Source: Thermotoga caldifontis AZM44c09 (GTDB lineage: Bacteria; Thermotogota; Thermotogae; Thermotogales; DSM-5069). Taken from it: 64,000 nucleotides of DNA. The position numbers were made by a program, and so were the translations under genes. Below the pieces are notes generated by a model. It was not told the origin of the DNA. It saw only the letters and a list, made by a program, of their open reading frames with translations, and did no database searches. The DNA lies in the NCBI RefSeq assembly GCF_000828655.1, contig NZ_AP014509.1:1426001-1490000 (forward strand). Direction: 5' to 3'. Positions 52,232-59,443 of this stretch are shown in pieces. How positions within the stretch are numbered: position 1 is the first letter of the stretch; each line of letters opens with the position of its first letter.

Positions 52232-52585
52232 TCAGCAGTGAAGGATCGAGCTGTCGTAGAGGTCCAGAGCTTCGTCTTCCATGAGATAGACAGTAGCCTG
52301 TTTTCTTTCCTTCGCGCAGGTGAACGGATGGTTGTTGTGATTCGGGGCGTATTCGCCGTTGAAGAGCATCGCCTTCAGTTTGAGAGTGACGTAGTGGTAG
52401 ATGTATTTGTCTTTGTCCATCTTTCCTTCTTTGTAGGTTCTCAGCGCCATGAGCAGGAGGTAGTGACACGTCTGGAGCAGATCCTCGTAAGAGATTATGA
52501 AGTAATGGTACTTTTTCCAGAACTGGTTGCAGACCATCCTGACCGTCCCCTCGTATTCTTGCCAATCAGCGTAACGTTCGCTCAT
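52232..52585 (-). CDS. Small sigma-region-2-like protein
   Basis: A 117-residue protein. The segment TVRMVCNQFWKKYHYFIISY, then EDLLQTCHYLLLMALRTYKE and KDKYIYHYVTLKLKAML follows the pattern of sigma-70 region 2 (E-D-L-x-Q, then L-x2-A-x3-Y, then Y-x-Y-x2-hydrophobic helix). There is no region 4, so alone it could not recognise a -35 element. The length and layout recall RsoA, the region-2 half of the split SigO-RsoA sigma of Bacillus. I choose the ATG at 52585, which overlaps the stop of the preceding gene (TGATG); the frame extends to 52606. The assignment rests on motif pattern only. Confidence 0.5.
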   Translation of the reverse strand: MSERYADWQEYEGTVRMVCNQFWKKYHYFIISYEDLLQTCHYLLLMALRTYKEGKMDKDKYIYHYVTLKLKAMLFNGEYAPNHNNHPFTCAKERKQATVYLMEDEALDLYDSSILHC

Positions 52586-52830
52586 CAAGCGGCATTCTCC
52601 TTCCACAGCGTCTTGTTCAGGACCTTCACGATGTTGTCGATCATGAAGTCGAGCACGAAGTCGAACACGGGCTGTGGCATCGGCACTTTGATGTTGAAAT
52701 CGTTCAGGAACTGATAGACCATCTTCTTCACTTCCTGTTTCTTGTTCGCACCGTCCTTCGGCCTCTCCACGAGACAGACTCCCAGCATGACGATGCGGCC
52801 GATGAGGTTGAACAGTTCGAGCACGTTCAT
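52585..52830 (-). CDS. Small holin-like membrane protein
   Basis: An 81-residue protein: a hydrophobic N-terminal helix (VLELFNLIGRIVMLGVCLVE), a charged middle (RPKDGANKKQEVKKMV) and a second hydrophobic/amphipathic part (MPQPVFDFVLDFMIDNIVKV, LNKT). The G-x-N/E-KK-x-EV followed by D-x-IVKVLN resembles small phage-holin-like proteins. The ATG at 52830 has a perfect AAGGAGGTGAG; the longer frame to 52917 would include the promoter region. It is co-transcribed with the sigma-like gene, a pairing reminiscent of the UviA-UviB sigma/holin couple of clostridia (inference). Confidence 0.55.
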   Translation of the reverse strand: MNVLELFNLIGRIVMLGVCLVERPKDGANKKQEVKKMVYQFLNDFNIKVPMPQPVFDFVLDFMIDNIVKVLNKTLWKENAA

Positions 52831-52869
52831 ACAGCTCACCTCCTTCGGGTGGGTTTGACGATCCCTGGC

Positions 52870-52901
52870 GGGAGCTCCCACTTTATATATACGAAAGTAT
52901 A
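52870..52901 (-). promoter_or_regulatory. Shared promoter/hairpin element, copy 1
   Basis: Reading the minus strand: CGTATATATAAAGTGGGAGC then TCCC, i.e. a perfect GGGAGCTCCC palindrome (52870-52879) right after a TATATATAAAG box. The sequence to 52893 is almost the same as at 58309-58334, before the DUF1659/DUF2922 operon. A second palindrome TATAC-GAAA-GTATA overlaps at 52888-52901. 40 bases separate the hairpin from the holin-like ATG. Confidence 0.65.
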
Positions 52902-53069
52902 CATGAAGAGTCCGCAACGACTTCTTTCCTAAAAGGTTTCGTTGCGCTCAGCGTGGAGGATCGAAACAACGATCCTTCGCTTCTGAACAGAAAAAGAAGC
53001 TGTCAGAAAGGATGAAGCGGTTCAGGGAAGATCGAACGGAGTCCTTCGGGGTGATTGTTCACCATGGGA

Positions 53070-53085
53070 GTATACTTATGTATAC
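53070..53085. promoter_or_regulatory. GTATAC inverted repeat
   Basis: GTATAC-TTAT-GTATAC, perfect 6-bp arms, 185 bases upstream of the shared promoter element and sharing the GTATA half-site found in it. The 52902-53105 stretch otherwise shows no gene. Confidence 0.4.
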
Positions 53086-53105
53086 ACATGGCTTCGAACG
53101 CCACG

Positions 53106-54416
53106 TTAACTTCGTGCTTGCTCTTTTCGCCTTGGGTCTGAGATGAACTTCAAAAGGAAGAAGAAGTTGAACACACCGATCGCACCCGTCAGGGCCATGG
53201 GGAGTGTGTAACCGAAGCTGTCTGCGAGCTTGCCACAGATCAGCGGTGCGAGGAAAGAGAACGGGGCGGTCAGAAAGTACAGCGAACCCATGTAGAGTTC
53301 CTTGCGCTTGCCGGAAGTGAGATCCAGCGTGATCGCCATGCCACCCACGTTGCCCGTCGTGTTCACGATGCCCATCAACCCGTAGACCACGTAGGCTTGG
53401 CTCAAGCGTGTGCAGCTGATCGTCAACGCGAGCGCCACCACGTAGACGATCTTGTTCACGAGCAGGTTGACCTTGTGACCCTTTCGATCGCCGAGCGGAC
53501 CGAAGAAGAACGAAGAGATGCCCTGTGAAGCCATGACGATCGCGGTGAAGTTCGCCGCCGTGTCGTCCGGTAAGGACAGTTTCTTCAAAAGGTACACCGT
53601 TACGAAACCGCTCGCACCGAAGGTGAAGCTACTGATGATCCTCTCGAACAGAAAGTTTCTGAAGTTCCTGTCCGTGAAAACGTTCTTCATGTTCCTGAAG
53701 TAGTTGATCACGGGTTCGTCTTCGTGGAGCTTCGGATCGGGCACTTCCCTCGTGAGTGCGAGGAAGAAGAAGGAAGCCATGAAGAAAAAGAAGGCCGTGA
53801 GGAAGACGTAACCGAAGTTCTGCGGGAACGGGTTGCTGGCGAGCAGATTCTTCGCGATCATCGAACCTCCTATGCCCAGGATCGCACCCATACCACTACC
53901 CATGGCGAAGTACGTTCCGCGCCTTCTGGCATCGATCACCTTCTCTATCATGCTCATCCAGGGTGGACCGAGGAAGCCCATCGTATACACTGTGAGTGCC
54001 ATCATCAACGTGGCCAGATACAGCGAGAGCCTCGCAAAACGAGAGGCCAGGAAGAAGCTGATCAGCGCGAGGAACAGATAGGGTAGTCTCTCTCCCATCG
54101 TGTATTTGAGAACGAGGTTCAGCTTCTTCGCGGAGCGTTCGGCCATCTTCGCGCCCCAGATGGCGGGAATGCCCCAGCCGAGGTTGATGATCGCCAGGAT
54201 CAAACCCAGTTCCACGTTCGACGCCCCCAGGTTCTTCGCGAAGACGGGAAACAGCGTGAACATGGAACCCATCGCCATGCCAACATTGAAGAGCGCGTTG
54301 TCGGTGCAGTTGACGATGAAGTTCCAGCGATAGTCTTTTTCAGTGAGCCTTTCTGGTGTGTGGCGGTCCAACAGCGATTTCACCAGACTCAACGCACACG
54401 ATCTGTTCGCCTTCAA
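53106..54416 (-). CDS. MFS transporter
   Basis: A 436-residue permease with 12 hydrophobic segments in two halves. The MFS loop between helices 2 and 3 appears as WGIPAIWGAKMAERSAKKLN, and the equivalent in the second half as FFFGPLGDRKGHKVNLLVNK (G-x3-D-R-x-G). The family moves small solutes by proton or sodium coupling; the substrate is unknown. The TTG start at 54416 lies 7 bases after GAGGTG. Only 31 bases separate it from the upstream MBL-fold gene, so the two form a pair. Confidence 0.85.
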   Translation of the reverse strand: MKANRSCALSLVKSLLDRHTPERLTEKDYRWNFIVNCTDNALFNVGMAMGSMFTLFPVFAKNLGASNVELGLILAIINLGWGIPAIWGAKMAERSAKKLNLVLKYTMGERLPYLFLALISFFLASRFARLSLYLATLMMALTVYTMGFLGPPWMSMIEKVIDARRRGTYFAMGSGMGAILGIGGSMIAKNLLASNPFPQNFGYVFLTAFFFFMASFFFLALTREVPDPKLHEDEPVINYFRNMKNVFTDRNFRNFLFERIISSFTFGASGFVTVYLLKKLSLPDDTAANFTAIVMASQGISSFFFGPLGDRKGHKVNLLVNKIVYVVALALTISCTRLSQAYVVYGLMGIVNTTGNVGGMAITLDLTSGKRKELYMGSLYFLTAPFSFLAPLICGKLADSFGYTLPMALTGAIGVFNFFFLLKFISDPRRKEQARS

Positions 54417-54447
54417 AACTGAACACCTCGAGGAAGATTATAACGTT

Positions 54448-55326
54448 TCAGGCTCGAACTTTCCAGAGCAACACGTTTTCTTTGAACACCGTTTCGACCA
54501 TGTTTTCGCTCAGGAGATAGCTCAGATACGCGTGAACGGTGGACCTGTAGAGGACGAACTGCACGAGGTTTTCGATTTTCACACCGAACGCATCGAGCAG
54601 CTCTTTCAAAAGACCTTCCGCGGTGAGCGGGGTCTTCAAAAGCTTCAGGATGCGTTCGACAACGTCTTCGACCGTTTTTCTGTTGATTTCGAGCAGATCT
54701 TTTATGTCGCTCGTTGCCTCTCCGTGGGACGGGACGTAGAGATCGTAGTTTGAACGGCTCAGAAGATCGAGCGTTTCGAGGAACTTTTTCACATCGTACA
54801 CGACGAAGATTCTGTGCTTCTCGATCGCCGATTCAGAGAAAAACGCGTCTCCACAGAAAAGGACGTTGTCCACAGCGACGCCGATCTGGTTCACCGAATG
54901 CCCCGCGAGCGGAACGATGTTCAGAGTGACGTCTTCAAGCTGCAGCGGTCCTTCTTCGAGCGTCCCGTCGACGGTGCAGGGTTTCGCCATGAGGAACTTG
55001 GTGCGCAACTGCTCTGGGGGTGACGCAGTGAAGAGATAGAAAGGCTCCAGGATCGGATCTTCGATGATGTGCGATTCTATCCCCGGTGCGAGGATCTTCG
55101 CGGAAAACTGCTTTCGAAGATAAGAGTTGCCGCCACAGTGATCGGCGTGGGAATGGGTGTTTATGACGAACCTTACAGGCTTTTCCAGTTCGCGGCACAG
55201 CTTCTTCGCCACAGATTCGTCTATGCCGCTGTCGATCAGCAGGCTGGAGTGCGACGTGTAGACGACACCGATGTTCACAGGATTCGGCGCGTAGAACACG
55301 CGTTCCTTCAACCGCTTCAAGCCCAT
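54448..55326 (-). CDS. MBL-fold metallo-hydrolase
   Basis: A 292-residue metallo-beta-lactamase-fold protein. Metal motif H-x-H-x-D-H is complete in VINTHSHADHCGGNSYLRKQ near residue 58; the later His is in VPLAGHSVNQIGVAVDN, the Asp in FCGDAFFSES and the last His in YVPSHGEATSDIKD. The C-terminal 80 residues are a helical extension resembling a winged-helix dimerisation region. Glyoxalase II-like or RNA-processing activity cannot be told apart. The ATG has GAGGTGAA just upstream. It is divergent from the lactate-permease-like gene. Confidence 0.87.
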   Translation of the reverse strand: MGLKRLKERVFYAPNPVNIGVVYTSHSSLLIDSGIDESVAKKLCRELEKPVRFVINTHSHADHCGGNSYLRKQFSAKILAPGIESHIIEDPILEPFYLFTASPPEQLRTKFLMAKPCTVDGTLEEGPLQLEDVTLNIVPLAGHSVNQIGVAVDNVLFCGDAFFSESAIEKHRIFVVYDVKKFLETLDLLSRSNYDLYVPSHGEATSDIKDLLEINRKTVEDVVERILKLLKTPLTAEGLLKELLDAFGVKIENLVQFVLYRSTVHAYLSYLLSENMVETVFKENVLLWKVRA

Positions 55327-55414
55327 AGTTCACCTCGACAGTTCAGGATCATTATACAACTCGAACCGTTCGAAGAATGCACGATCGCGTTATCATCTCT
55401 CTGGAGGGTGTCTC

Positions 55415-56947
55415 TTGAGCGGTGTTCTCGCCTTCAGTCCGGTGGTCGTGGTGTTCTTGCTGCTGCTTTTGACGAAGGCGTCGGTGTTCACAGCGGGGCT
55501 CGCCGGTTATCTTGCAGCCGTTGTGCTCGCGCTCAGCTATTTTTCAACATCGCTGGAAGTGGTGCTCCGCTCGACGATCGCAGGATTTCTGGCTTCGCTT
55601 CCGGTGTCGATCATCGTGGTCGCATCTCTATTCCAGCTCACGCTGATGGAAACTGCCGGGGCGATGGGTACGATCGTCGAGTTTTCGAAAAAACTCTGCG
55701 AAAAAGACAAAGTGTTTCAGATCCTGATCATCGTCATCGGGGTGGGTACGTTGCTCTCTTCCGCCGGTGCGGTGCCCGTGACCGTGATCACACCGATCCT
55801 GGTGGCGCTGGGTTATTCACCCGCGGCGAGCATCGCGCTCTCCGCTCTGGGATACGACGCGCTCTGCACCTACACGATCTTGGGCGTTCCGCTGGTTGTG
55901 TACGCGGAGATGGTGGAGACGGACCTGATCACGGCCGCGAGATACTTTCTGCCGTTCGTGGGGATCGTGTCGGTCGCGATCTCGCTGGCGGTGCTTTATC
56001 TGGCTGGGGGGATGAACTTTCTCAGGCGCGGTTTTCTCTTGACAATCCTGGTCGGTGTCGTGTCACTCCTCGGTGCGATGGCTGGAATATGGATCGGGGC
56101 ACCGGTGCTGACAGGTTTGATCACCGGGTTCCTGATCGTTGCGAGTCTGTCCATCGTCTACAGGTTCAGGAATCGCACACGCATCGTCGCTGAGGGACTG
56201 GATGTGAAGCGTCTGCTGGTCGCTTCGTCACCATGGCTTTTGCTCATATTCTTCATCGTCTTCGTGAATCTCGTAAAGCCCGTGCACGAACTCTTCTACC
56301 AGAAGTGGTCGATGCCGATCGATGTGTTGAAAGGAAAAGCGGTACACCTGAGAGTTCTGTGGCAGGCGTACACGTGGATCTTCGTGAGCGCCCTCCTGGC
56401 GGTCTTCATCTACCGGGTGGATACAAGACAGCTGAGGGAGATCTTCACCAAGACGAAGAAGAGGGTCGTTCAGCCTTTCTGGTCAGCGACGATCTTCTTT
56501 CTCATCGCCTACGTGATGCTGCATTCTGGTTATGAAATGACACCGCACGGACTGAAACTGGTCCAGATCGAGAAAAACATGATACACGCGATGGCGGTCT
56601 CTTCCGCGAAGCTGTTTGGAAGTTTCTATGCGTTCTTCACACCCTTTCTGGGCGTGCTCGGAGGCTTCGTGACGGGTACGCAGACTTCTGCGACGGCGAT
56701 GTTCGCGCGCTACACTTTGGAGACTTCGAAACTTCTGGATCTCTCAGGCTTCTACATGGCGGCGGCCGTAGCGTTCGGCAGTGGGCTCGCGTCGGCGATA
56801 TCGCCTTCGAAGCTTCAGAACGCGGCAGCATCGATCGATAAGATAGGTGAAGAGAAGAAGGTCCTGCCACGGAACGTCCTGATCGTTCTTTCGATGGCGC
56901 TTTTGACAGCCATCGTCGCGTACACGCTGAGAAGACAGTTCGTGTGA
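55415..56947 (+). CDS. L-lactate permease family transporter
   Basis: A 510-residue membrane protein with about 13 hydrophobic segments and the LctP-family opening LAFSPVVVVFLLLLLTKAS. Regions such as ETAGAMGTIVEFSKKLCEKD, SSAGAVPVTVITPILVALGY and the late FVTGTQTSATAMFARYTLET with AVAFGSGLASAISPSKLQNA (Gly/Ser-rich) are conserved in lactate/glycolate permeases. It probably imports or exports a 2-hydroxy acid. TTG start after GGAGGGTG. It is followed 10 bases later by the transglycosylase gene. Confidence 0.82.
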   Translation: MSGVLAFSPVVVVFLLLLLTKASVFTAGLAGYLAAVVLALSYFSTSLEVVLRSTIAGFLASLPVSIIVVASLFQLTLMETAGAMGTIVEFSKKLCEKDKVFQILIIVIGVGTLLSSAGAVPVTVITPILVALGYSPAASIALSALGYDALCTYTILGVPLVVYAEMVETDLITAARYFLPFVGIVSVAISLAVLYLAGGMNFLRRGFLLTILVGVVSLLGAMAGIWIGAPVLTGLITGFLIVASLSIVYRFRNRTRIVAEGLDVKRLLVASSPWLLLIFFIVFVNLVKPVHELFYQKWSMPIDVLKGKAVHLRVLWQAYTWIFVSALLAVFIYRVDTRQLREIFTKTKKRVVQPFWSATIFFLIAYVMLHSGYEMTPHGLKLVQIEKNMIHAMAVSSAKLFGSFYAFFTPFLGVLGGFVTGTQTSATAMFARYTLETSKLLDLSGFYMAAAVAFGSGLASAISPSKLQNAAASIDKIGEEKKVLPRNVLIVLSMALLTAIVAYTLRRQFV

Positions 56948-56957
56948 GGTGTGAAGG

Positions 56958-57839
56958 TTGAAAAAATTGCTGTGGCTCTTTTCTCTCCTGTGTCTGAACC
57001 TTGTTCTGGCGAATCCCTTAGTGCTTCTGAACGAACCTGCAAAGGGTGTCTCTGTCACGTACCAGCCCGAACAGTTCAGGCTCACGGTGCTTTTGCCGGT
57101 GGTTCACCCCGTCGCACCGATCGACTGGTTTTTGCCCAAAGACAGCGCGAAAATTCTCAAAGGCCTGATCGGCGTGGAATCGAATTTCTTCGTCCACGCG
57201 GTTTCCGAAAAGGGTGCGATGGGTCTGACCCAGCTGATGCCAGCGACGGCGAAAGAGCTCGGCGTTCCGAACGCCTTCAACGTGTTCTCTTCGATCGATG
57301 CCGCGAACAGATATTTGAACCAGCTGTTTGCAAGATTCAGCAGCGTTCAGCTCGCGCTCGCCGCCTATCACGAAGGACCGGGCAGGGTTGAAAGGCAGGG
57401 ACCGAGCACGGAGGGGATCGGCTACGCTCAAAAAGTTCTGACACGTTCGCGGCAGCTTGAAGGTAAAACCATCTTTTTGAGAGACGTGACCTATTTTGAA
57501 CCGTACGTCGAACTGGGGAAAGACGTTTCAGGCGGGCTGAACGTTTATCTGTCACTGCTCGGTGCAGGCTACGTGGTGGGTGGGTTTGAGGTTTCGAACA
57601 GTATTTCGCACCAGGTACTGTTCTATCCAGCCATCACGCACGATTTCAGCTTGATCATCGGAGAGAAAGATCTCAAACTGGTTGGGGGATTTCTCTACAG
57701 GAAGGTTCCGAACTTCGGATTTCAGGTTCTTTTCGGCGAGAAGGATTTCGATGCGAGTGGGATCGTGCGCGTGTGGAAGTTCTATGTGACGGCGGGCTTT
57801 TCCAGCGGAAAGCTACGCGTGGGAATGATCTTCAAATGA
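56958..57839 (+). CDS. Lytic transglycosylase, SLT type
   Basis: A secreted 293-residue murein-cleaving protein. After a signal peptide (LKKLLWLFSLLCLNLVLANP) comes the SLT domain (about 55-145): ILKGLIGVESNFFVHAVSEK with catalytic Glu, GAMGLTQLMPATAKELGVPN, and QLALAAYHEGPGRVERQG. The last 130 residues (TYFEPYVELGKDVSGGLNVY, beta-rich) are not a domain I recognise and may bind envelope polymers. The TTG start follows GAGGTGTGAAGG. A bidirectional terminator follows the stop. Confidence 0.88.
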   Translation: MKKLLWLFSLLCLNLVLANPLVLLNEPAKGVSVTYQPEQFRLTVLLPVVHPVAPIDWFLPKDSAKILKGLIGVESNFFVHAVSEKGAMGLTQLMPATAKELGVPNAFNVFSSIDAANRYLNQLFARFSSVQLALAAYHEGPGRVERQGPSTEGIGYAQKVLTRSRQLEGKTIFLRDVTYFEPYVELGKDVSGGLNVYLSLLGAGYVVGGFEVSNSISHQVLFYPAITHDFSLIIGEKDLKLVGGFLYRKVPNFGFQVLFGEKDFDASGIVRVWKFYVTAGFSSGKLRVGMIFK

Positions 57840-57840
57840 A

Positions 57841-57864
57841 GAAGGCCCCCTCGCGGGGGCCTTC
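57841..57864. terminator. Bidirectional terminator between convergent operons
   Basis: A perfect 10-bp stem, GAAGGCCCCC (57841-57850) with GGGGGCCTTC (57855-57864), loop TCGC, between the transglycosylase and the convergent DUF2922 gene. Confidence 0.88.
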
Positions 57865-57866
57865 GT

Positions 57867-58076
57867 TCAGAGCAGGTTGAAGAACTCGTTCGTGGTCGTT
57901 TCGACTATCGCCGCTCTGTCTTTGACGTAACCAGACGGGATCGCTCCGAGACTTATCAACGCGTCCATCGCTTGAGACACCTGTTCGCTCGTGAGATCCA
58001 GCTTCGGGTTGGGTATGGTGATCCTGCGTCTTTTTCCATCGCTCTGGTTCACGAAATCGAGGAAGAGTCTCTTCAT
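57867..58076 (-). CDS. DUF2922 family small protein
   Basis: A 69-residue protein. Its pattern, MKRLFLDFVNQSDGKRRRIT, then IPNPKLDLTSEQVSQAMDAL and an end with Val-Glu-x-Thr-Thr-x-x-Phe, is that of the DUF2922 family, a small beta-rich protein of unknown function almost always found beside a DUF1659 gene, as here. The ATG is preceded by AAAAGGAGGTGTG. Start-to-stop spacing with the upstream gene is 15 bases, so they are one operon. Confidence 0.75.
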   Translation of the reverse strand: MKRLFLDFVNQSDGKRRRITIPNPKLDLTSEQVSQAMDALISLGAIPSGYVKDRAAIVETTTNEFFNLL

Positions 58077-58091
58077 ACATCACACCTCCTT

Positions 58092-58286
58092 TTAGACGAC
58101 CTGGACGGTGGTGATCAGATAGGCTTCCTGGACCGTGTAGTTCGTGAGCGAGTCGATGACGTTGGTGATCTGTTCAGCCTGAACCATCGTGACGGAATCT
58201 TCCACGGCGAAGCTGGCGCGTCTGAGGATGGGCCTGCCCGATTCGTTCACCTCGCCCGTGTTGTAAACGAGCCTGAGCTGTTTCAT
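58092..58286 (-). CDS. DUF1659 family small protein
   Basis: A 64-residue protein: MKQLRLVYNTGEVNESGRPI, LRRASFAVEDSVTMVQAEQI and TNVIDSLTNYTVQEAYLITT. This matches the DUF1659 pattern (short beta-hairpin with G-x-P, then a helix, then a strand). I take the ATG at 58286 behind GGGAGGTG; the frame is open to 58322. DUF1659 and DUF2922 pairs are known in Firmicutes beside YvrJ and sigma-factor genes, but their role is not known to me. The operon shares its promoter element with the sigma-like/holin-like operon at 52.8 kb. Confidence 0.75.
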   Translation of the reverse strand: MKQLRLVYNTGEVNESGRPILRRASFAVEDSVTMVQAEQITNVIDSLTNYTVQEAYLITTVQVV

Positions 58287-58308
58287 AACAGCACCTCCCT
58301 TCGGTTTT

Positions 58309-58334
58309 GGGAGCGCTCCCACTTAATAGATACG
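58309..58334 (-). promoter_or_regulatory. Shared promoter/hairpin element, copy 2
   Basis: Minus strand: CGTATCTATTAAGTGGGAGC then GCTCCC, with the perfect palindrome GGGAGCGCTCCC at 58309-58320. 15 of 17 bases of CCCACTTAATAGATACG agree with 52877-52893. The DUF1659 ribosome site and ATG follow after 23 bases, and the text around the ribosome sites (CCGAAGG-GGTG-CTGT-ATG) is also similar in both operons. Confidence 0.65.
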
Positions 58335-58380
58335 GAGGTGAGCTGTTACCAGAAGGAAACGGTTCTTTGAAGATCGCCCC

Positions 58381-58409
58381 TTGACACGCTCGAAGTCCCG
58401 TGGTATCTT
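58381..58409 (+). promoter_or_regulatory. Promoter of the histidine operon
   Basis: TTGACA (58381-58386), 17-base spacer, TATCTT (58404-58409), with TG one base upstream of the -10. Transcription would start near 58416, just before the leader-peptide ribosome site AGGTGAG (58420-58426). Confidence 0.8.
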
Positions 58410-58431
58410 ATAGCCAAACAGGTGAGTGCGC

Positions 58432-58524
58432 ATGGGCGTGGTTGAAGGGTTCTATAACAACGTTTTGAATCTCGTTCACCATCACGTGTTCGACCCGGTA
58501 GCTTCTCCACCGGGCGTTGCGTGA
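58432..58524 (+). CDS. hisL: Histidine operon leader peptide
   Basis: A 30-codon frame, MGVVEGFYNNVLNLVHHHVF then DPVASPPGVA, stop TGA 58522. It has AGGTGAG 5 bases before the ATG. Three consecutive His codons (58477-58485) lie before the histidine biosynthesis operon, inside the 5' arm of a hairpin that competes with an antiterminator. This is the arrangement of leader peptides controlling amino-acid operons by ribosome stalling. The peptide itself is unlikely to have another role. Confidence 0.85.
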   Translation: MGVVEGFYNNVLNLVHHHVFDPVASPPGVA

Positions 58525-58583
58525 TGGTGGAACGTTGAGAGGCTACCGGGTCACATCCGAAAGGGTGTGACCCTTTTTCTTTT
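58474..58583 (+). promoter_or_regulatory. Ribosome-mediated attenuator of the his operon
   Basis: Segments: A 58474-58486 (contains the His codons), B 58492-58502 (GACCCGGTAGC), C 58520-58533, D 58542-58552 (GCTACCGGGTC), E 58548-58558, F 58563-58573. A pairs with C; B pairs perfectly with D; E pairs with F as an 11-bp stem (one G-U) closed by GAAA and followed by TTTTTCTTTT, a strong terminator. A:C and B:D cross, so they exclude one another; D and E share GGGTC, so B:D and the terminator exclude one another. Stalling at the His codons masks A, frees B to pair with D and prevents termination. Confidence 0.85.
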
Positions 58584-58597
58584 AAGGAGGGACTTCG

Positions 58598-59443
58598 TTG
58601 AGAAAGCTCGACAGATTGATCCAGAACTTCATGCAGACGTGCGTGCGGAACGAATTCGAACTGTTTCTCAGTCCGGAGACGGAGCCGATGAAGGATCTGT
58701 CCCGGATCGGGAACGATGTCGTCTTCTTTCAGGCGAGGAACGGGCAGCTGTTCAAGCTCAGAAACGACTACACCGCTTCGATCGTTGAGTTCTTCAACAG
58801 GAACGTGCCTGATTCCCTCAGGGTCTGGTACTCGGGCTTCGTGTACCGTTACGATCCACTGGGACAGATTCAATCTGTCTACCAGCTCGGAATCGAGAAG
58901 ATCCCGTACGTTTCGTTCGAGGACAACCTCGTGGTTCTGAAGATGCTGGTCGAATCGATTCTCTCTTCTCTGACGGACGAGGTGCTCGTCGAGATAGGCG
59001 ATTCCAGGGTGATAGAAAGATGCGTTCGGCACGTGCCAAGGAGTTTCAGAAAAAAGCTCTTCGAACTCATAGACAGAAAGGACATCTCCGAGCTGGAGCT
59101 GTTCGCTTCCCTGAACGGTCTGGATCTGTCCGAGGTGCTGAAACTCGTCGAAGCGAGCTTCACGAAAAGGAGTGTGGACCAGCTGAAATACTTCGAACTC
59201 GAACCCTCGATCGGGGAAGAGATCGTGGAGGTGGTGGATTTCCTCTCGAACTTTCCCGGGGTGCGCGTCGAGGTTGACTTTTCCATAGCGAGAACCGTGG
59301 AAGAGTACGACGGGCTCACGTTCACGATCTTCGATCTGAGAGAACCCGCGTTGATCGCCGCCGGTGGCAGGTACAGCGTGAACGAGAAGGTGCTCGGTGT
59401 GGGCGGAACGATCTTTCTGGAGGAGAGAGCATGGTCAAGGTAG
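58598..59443 (+). CDS. hisZ: ATP phosphoribosyltransferase regulatory subunit HisZ
   Basis: A 281-residue paralogue of histidyl-tRNA synthetase lacking its anticodon domain; it activates the short HisG and mediates histidine feedback. Class-II fold traces: LFLSPETEPMKDLSRIG, VVFFQARNGQLFKLRNDYTA (motif 2 region), WYSGFVYRYDPLGQIQSVYQ and LGIEKIPY, and the end AAGGRYSVNEKVLGVGGTI. It is short for HisZ (usual 320-400), as in Thermotoga. The TTG start lies behind AAGGAGGGAC right after the attenuator. It overlaps hisG by 13 bases. Confidence 0.9.
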   Translation: MRKLDRLIQNFMQTCVRNEFELFLSPETEPMKDLSRIGNDVVFFQARNGQLFKLRNDYTASIVEFFNRNVPDSLRVWYSGFVYRYDPLGQIQSVYQLGIEKIPYVSFEDNLVVLKMLVESILSSLTDEVLVEIGDSRVIERCVRHVPRSFRKKLFELIDRKDISELELFASLNGLDLSEVLKLVEASFTKRSVDQLKYFELEPSIGEEIVEVVDFLSNFPGVRVEVDFSIARTVEEYDGLTFTIFDLREPALIAAGGRYSVNEKVLGVGGTIFLEERAWSR

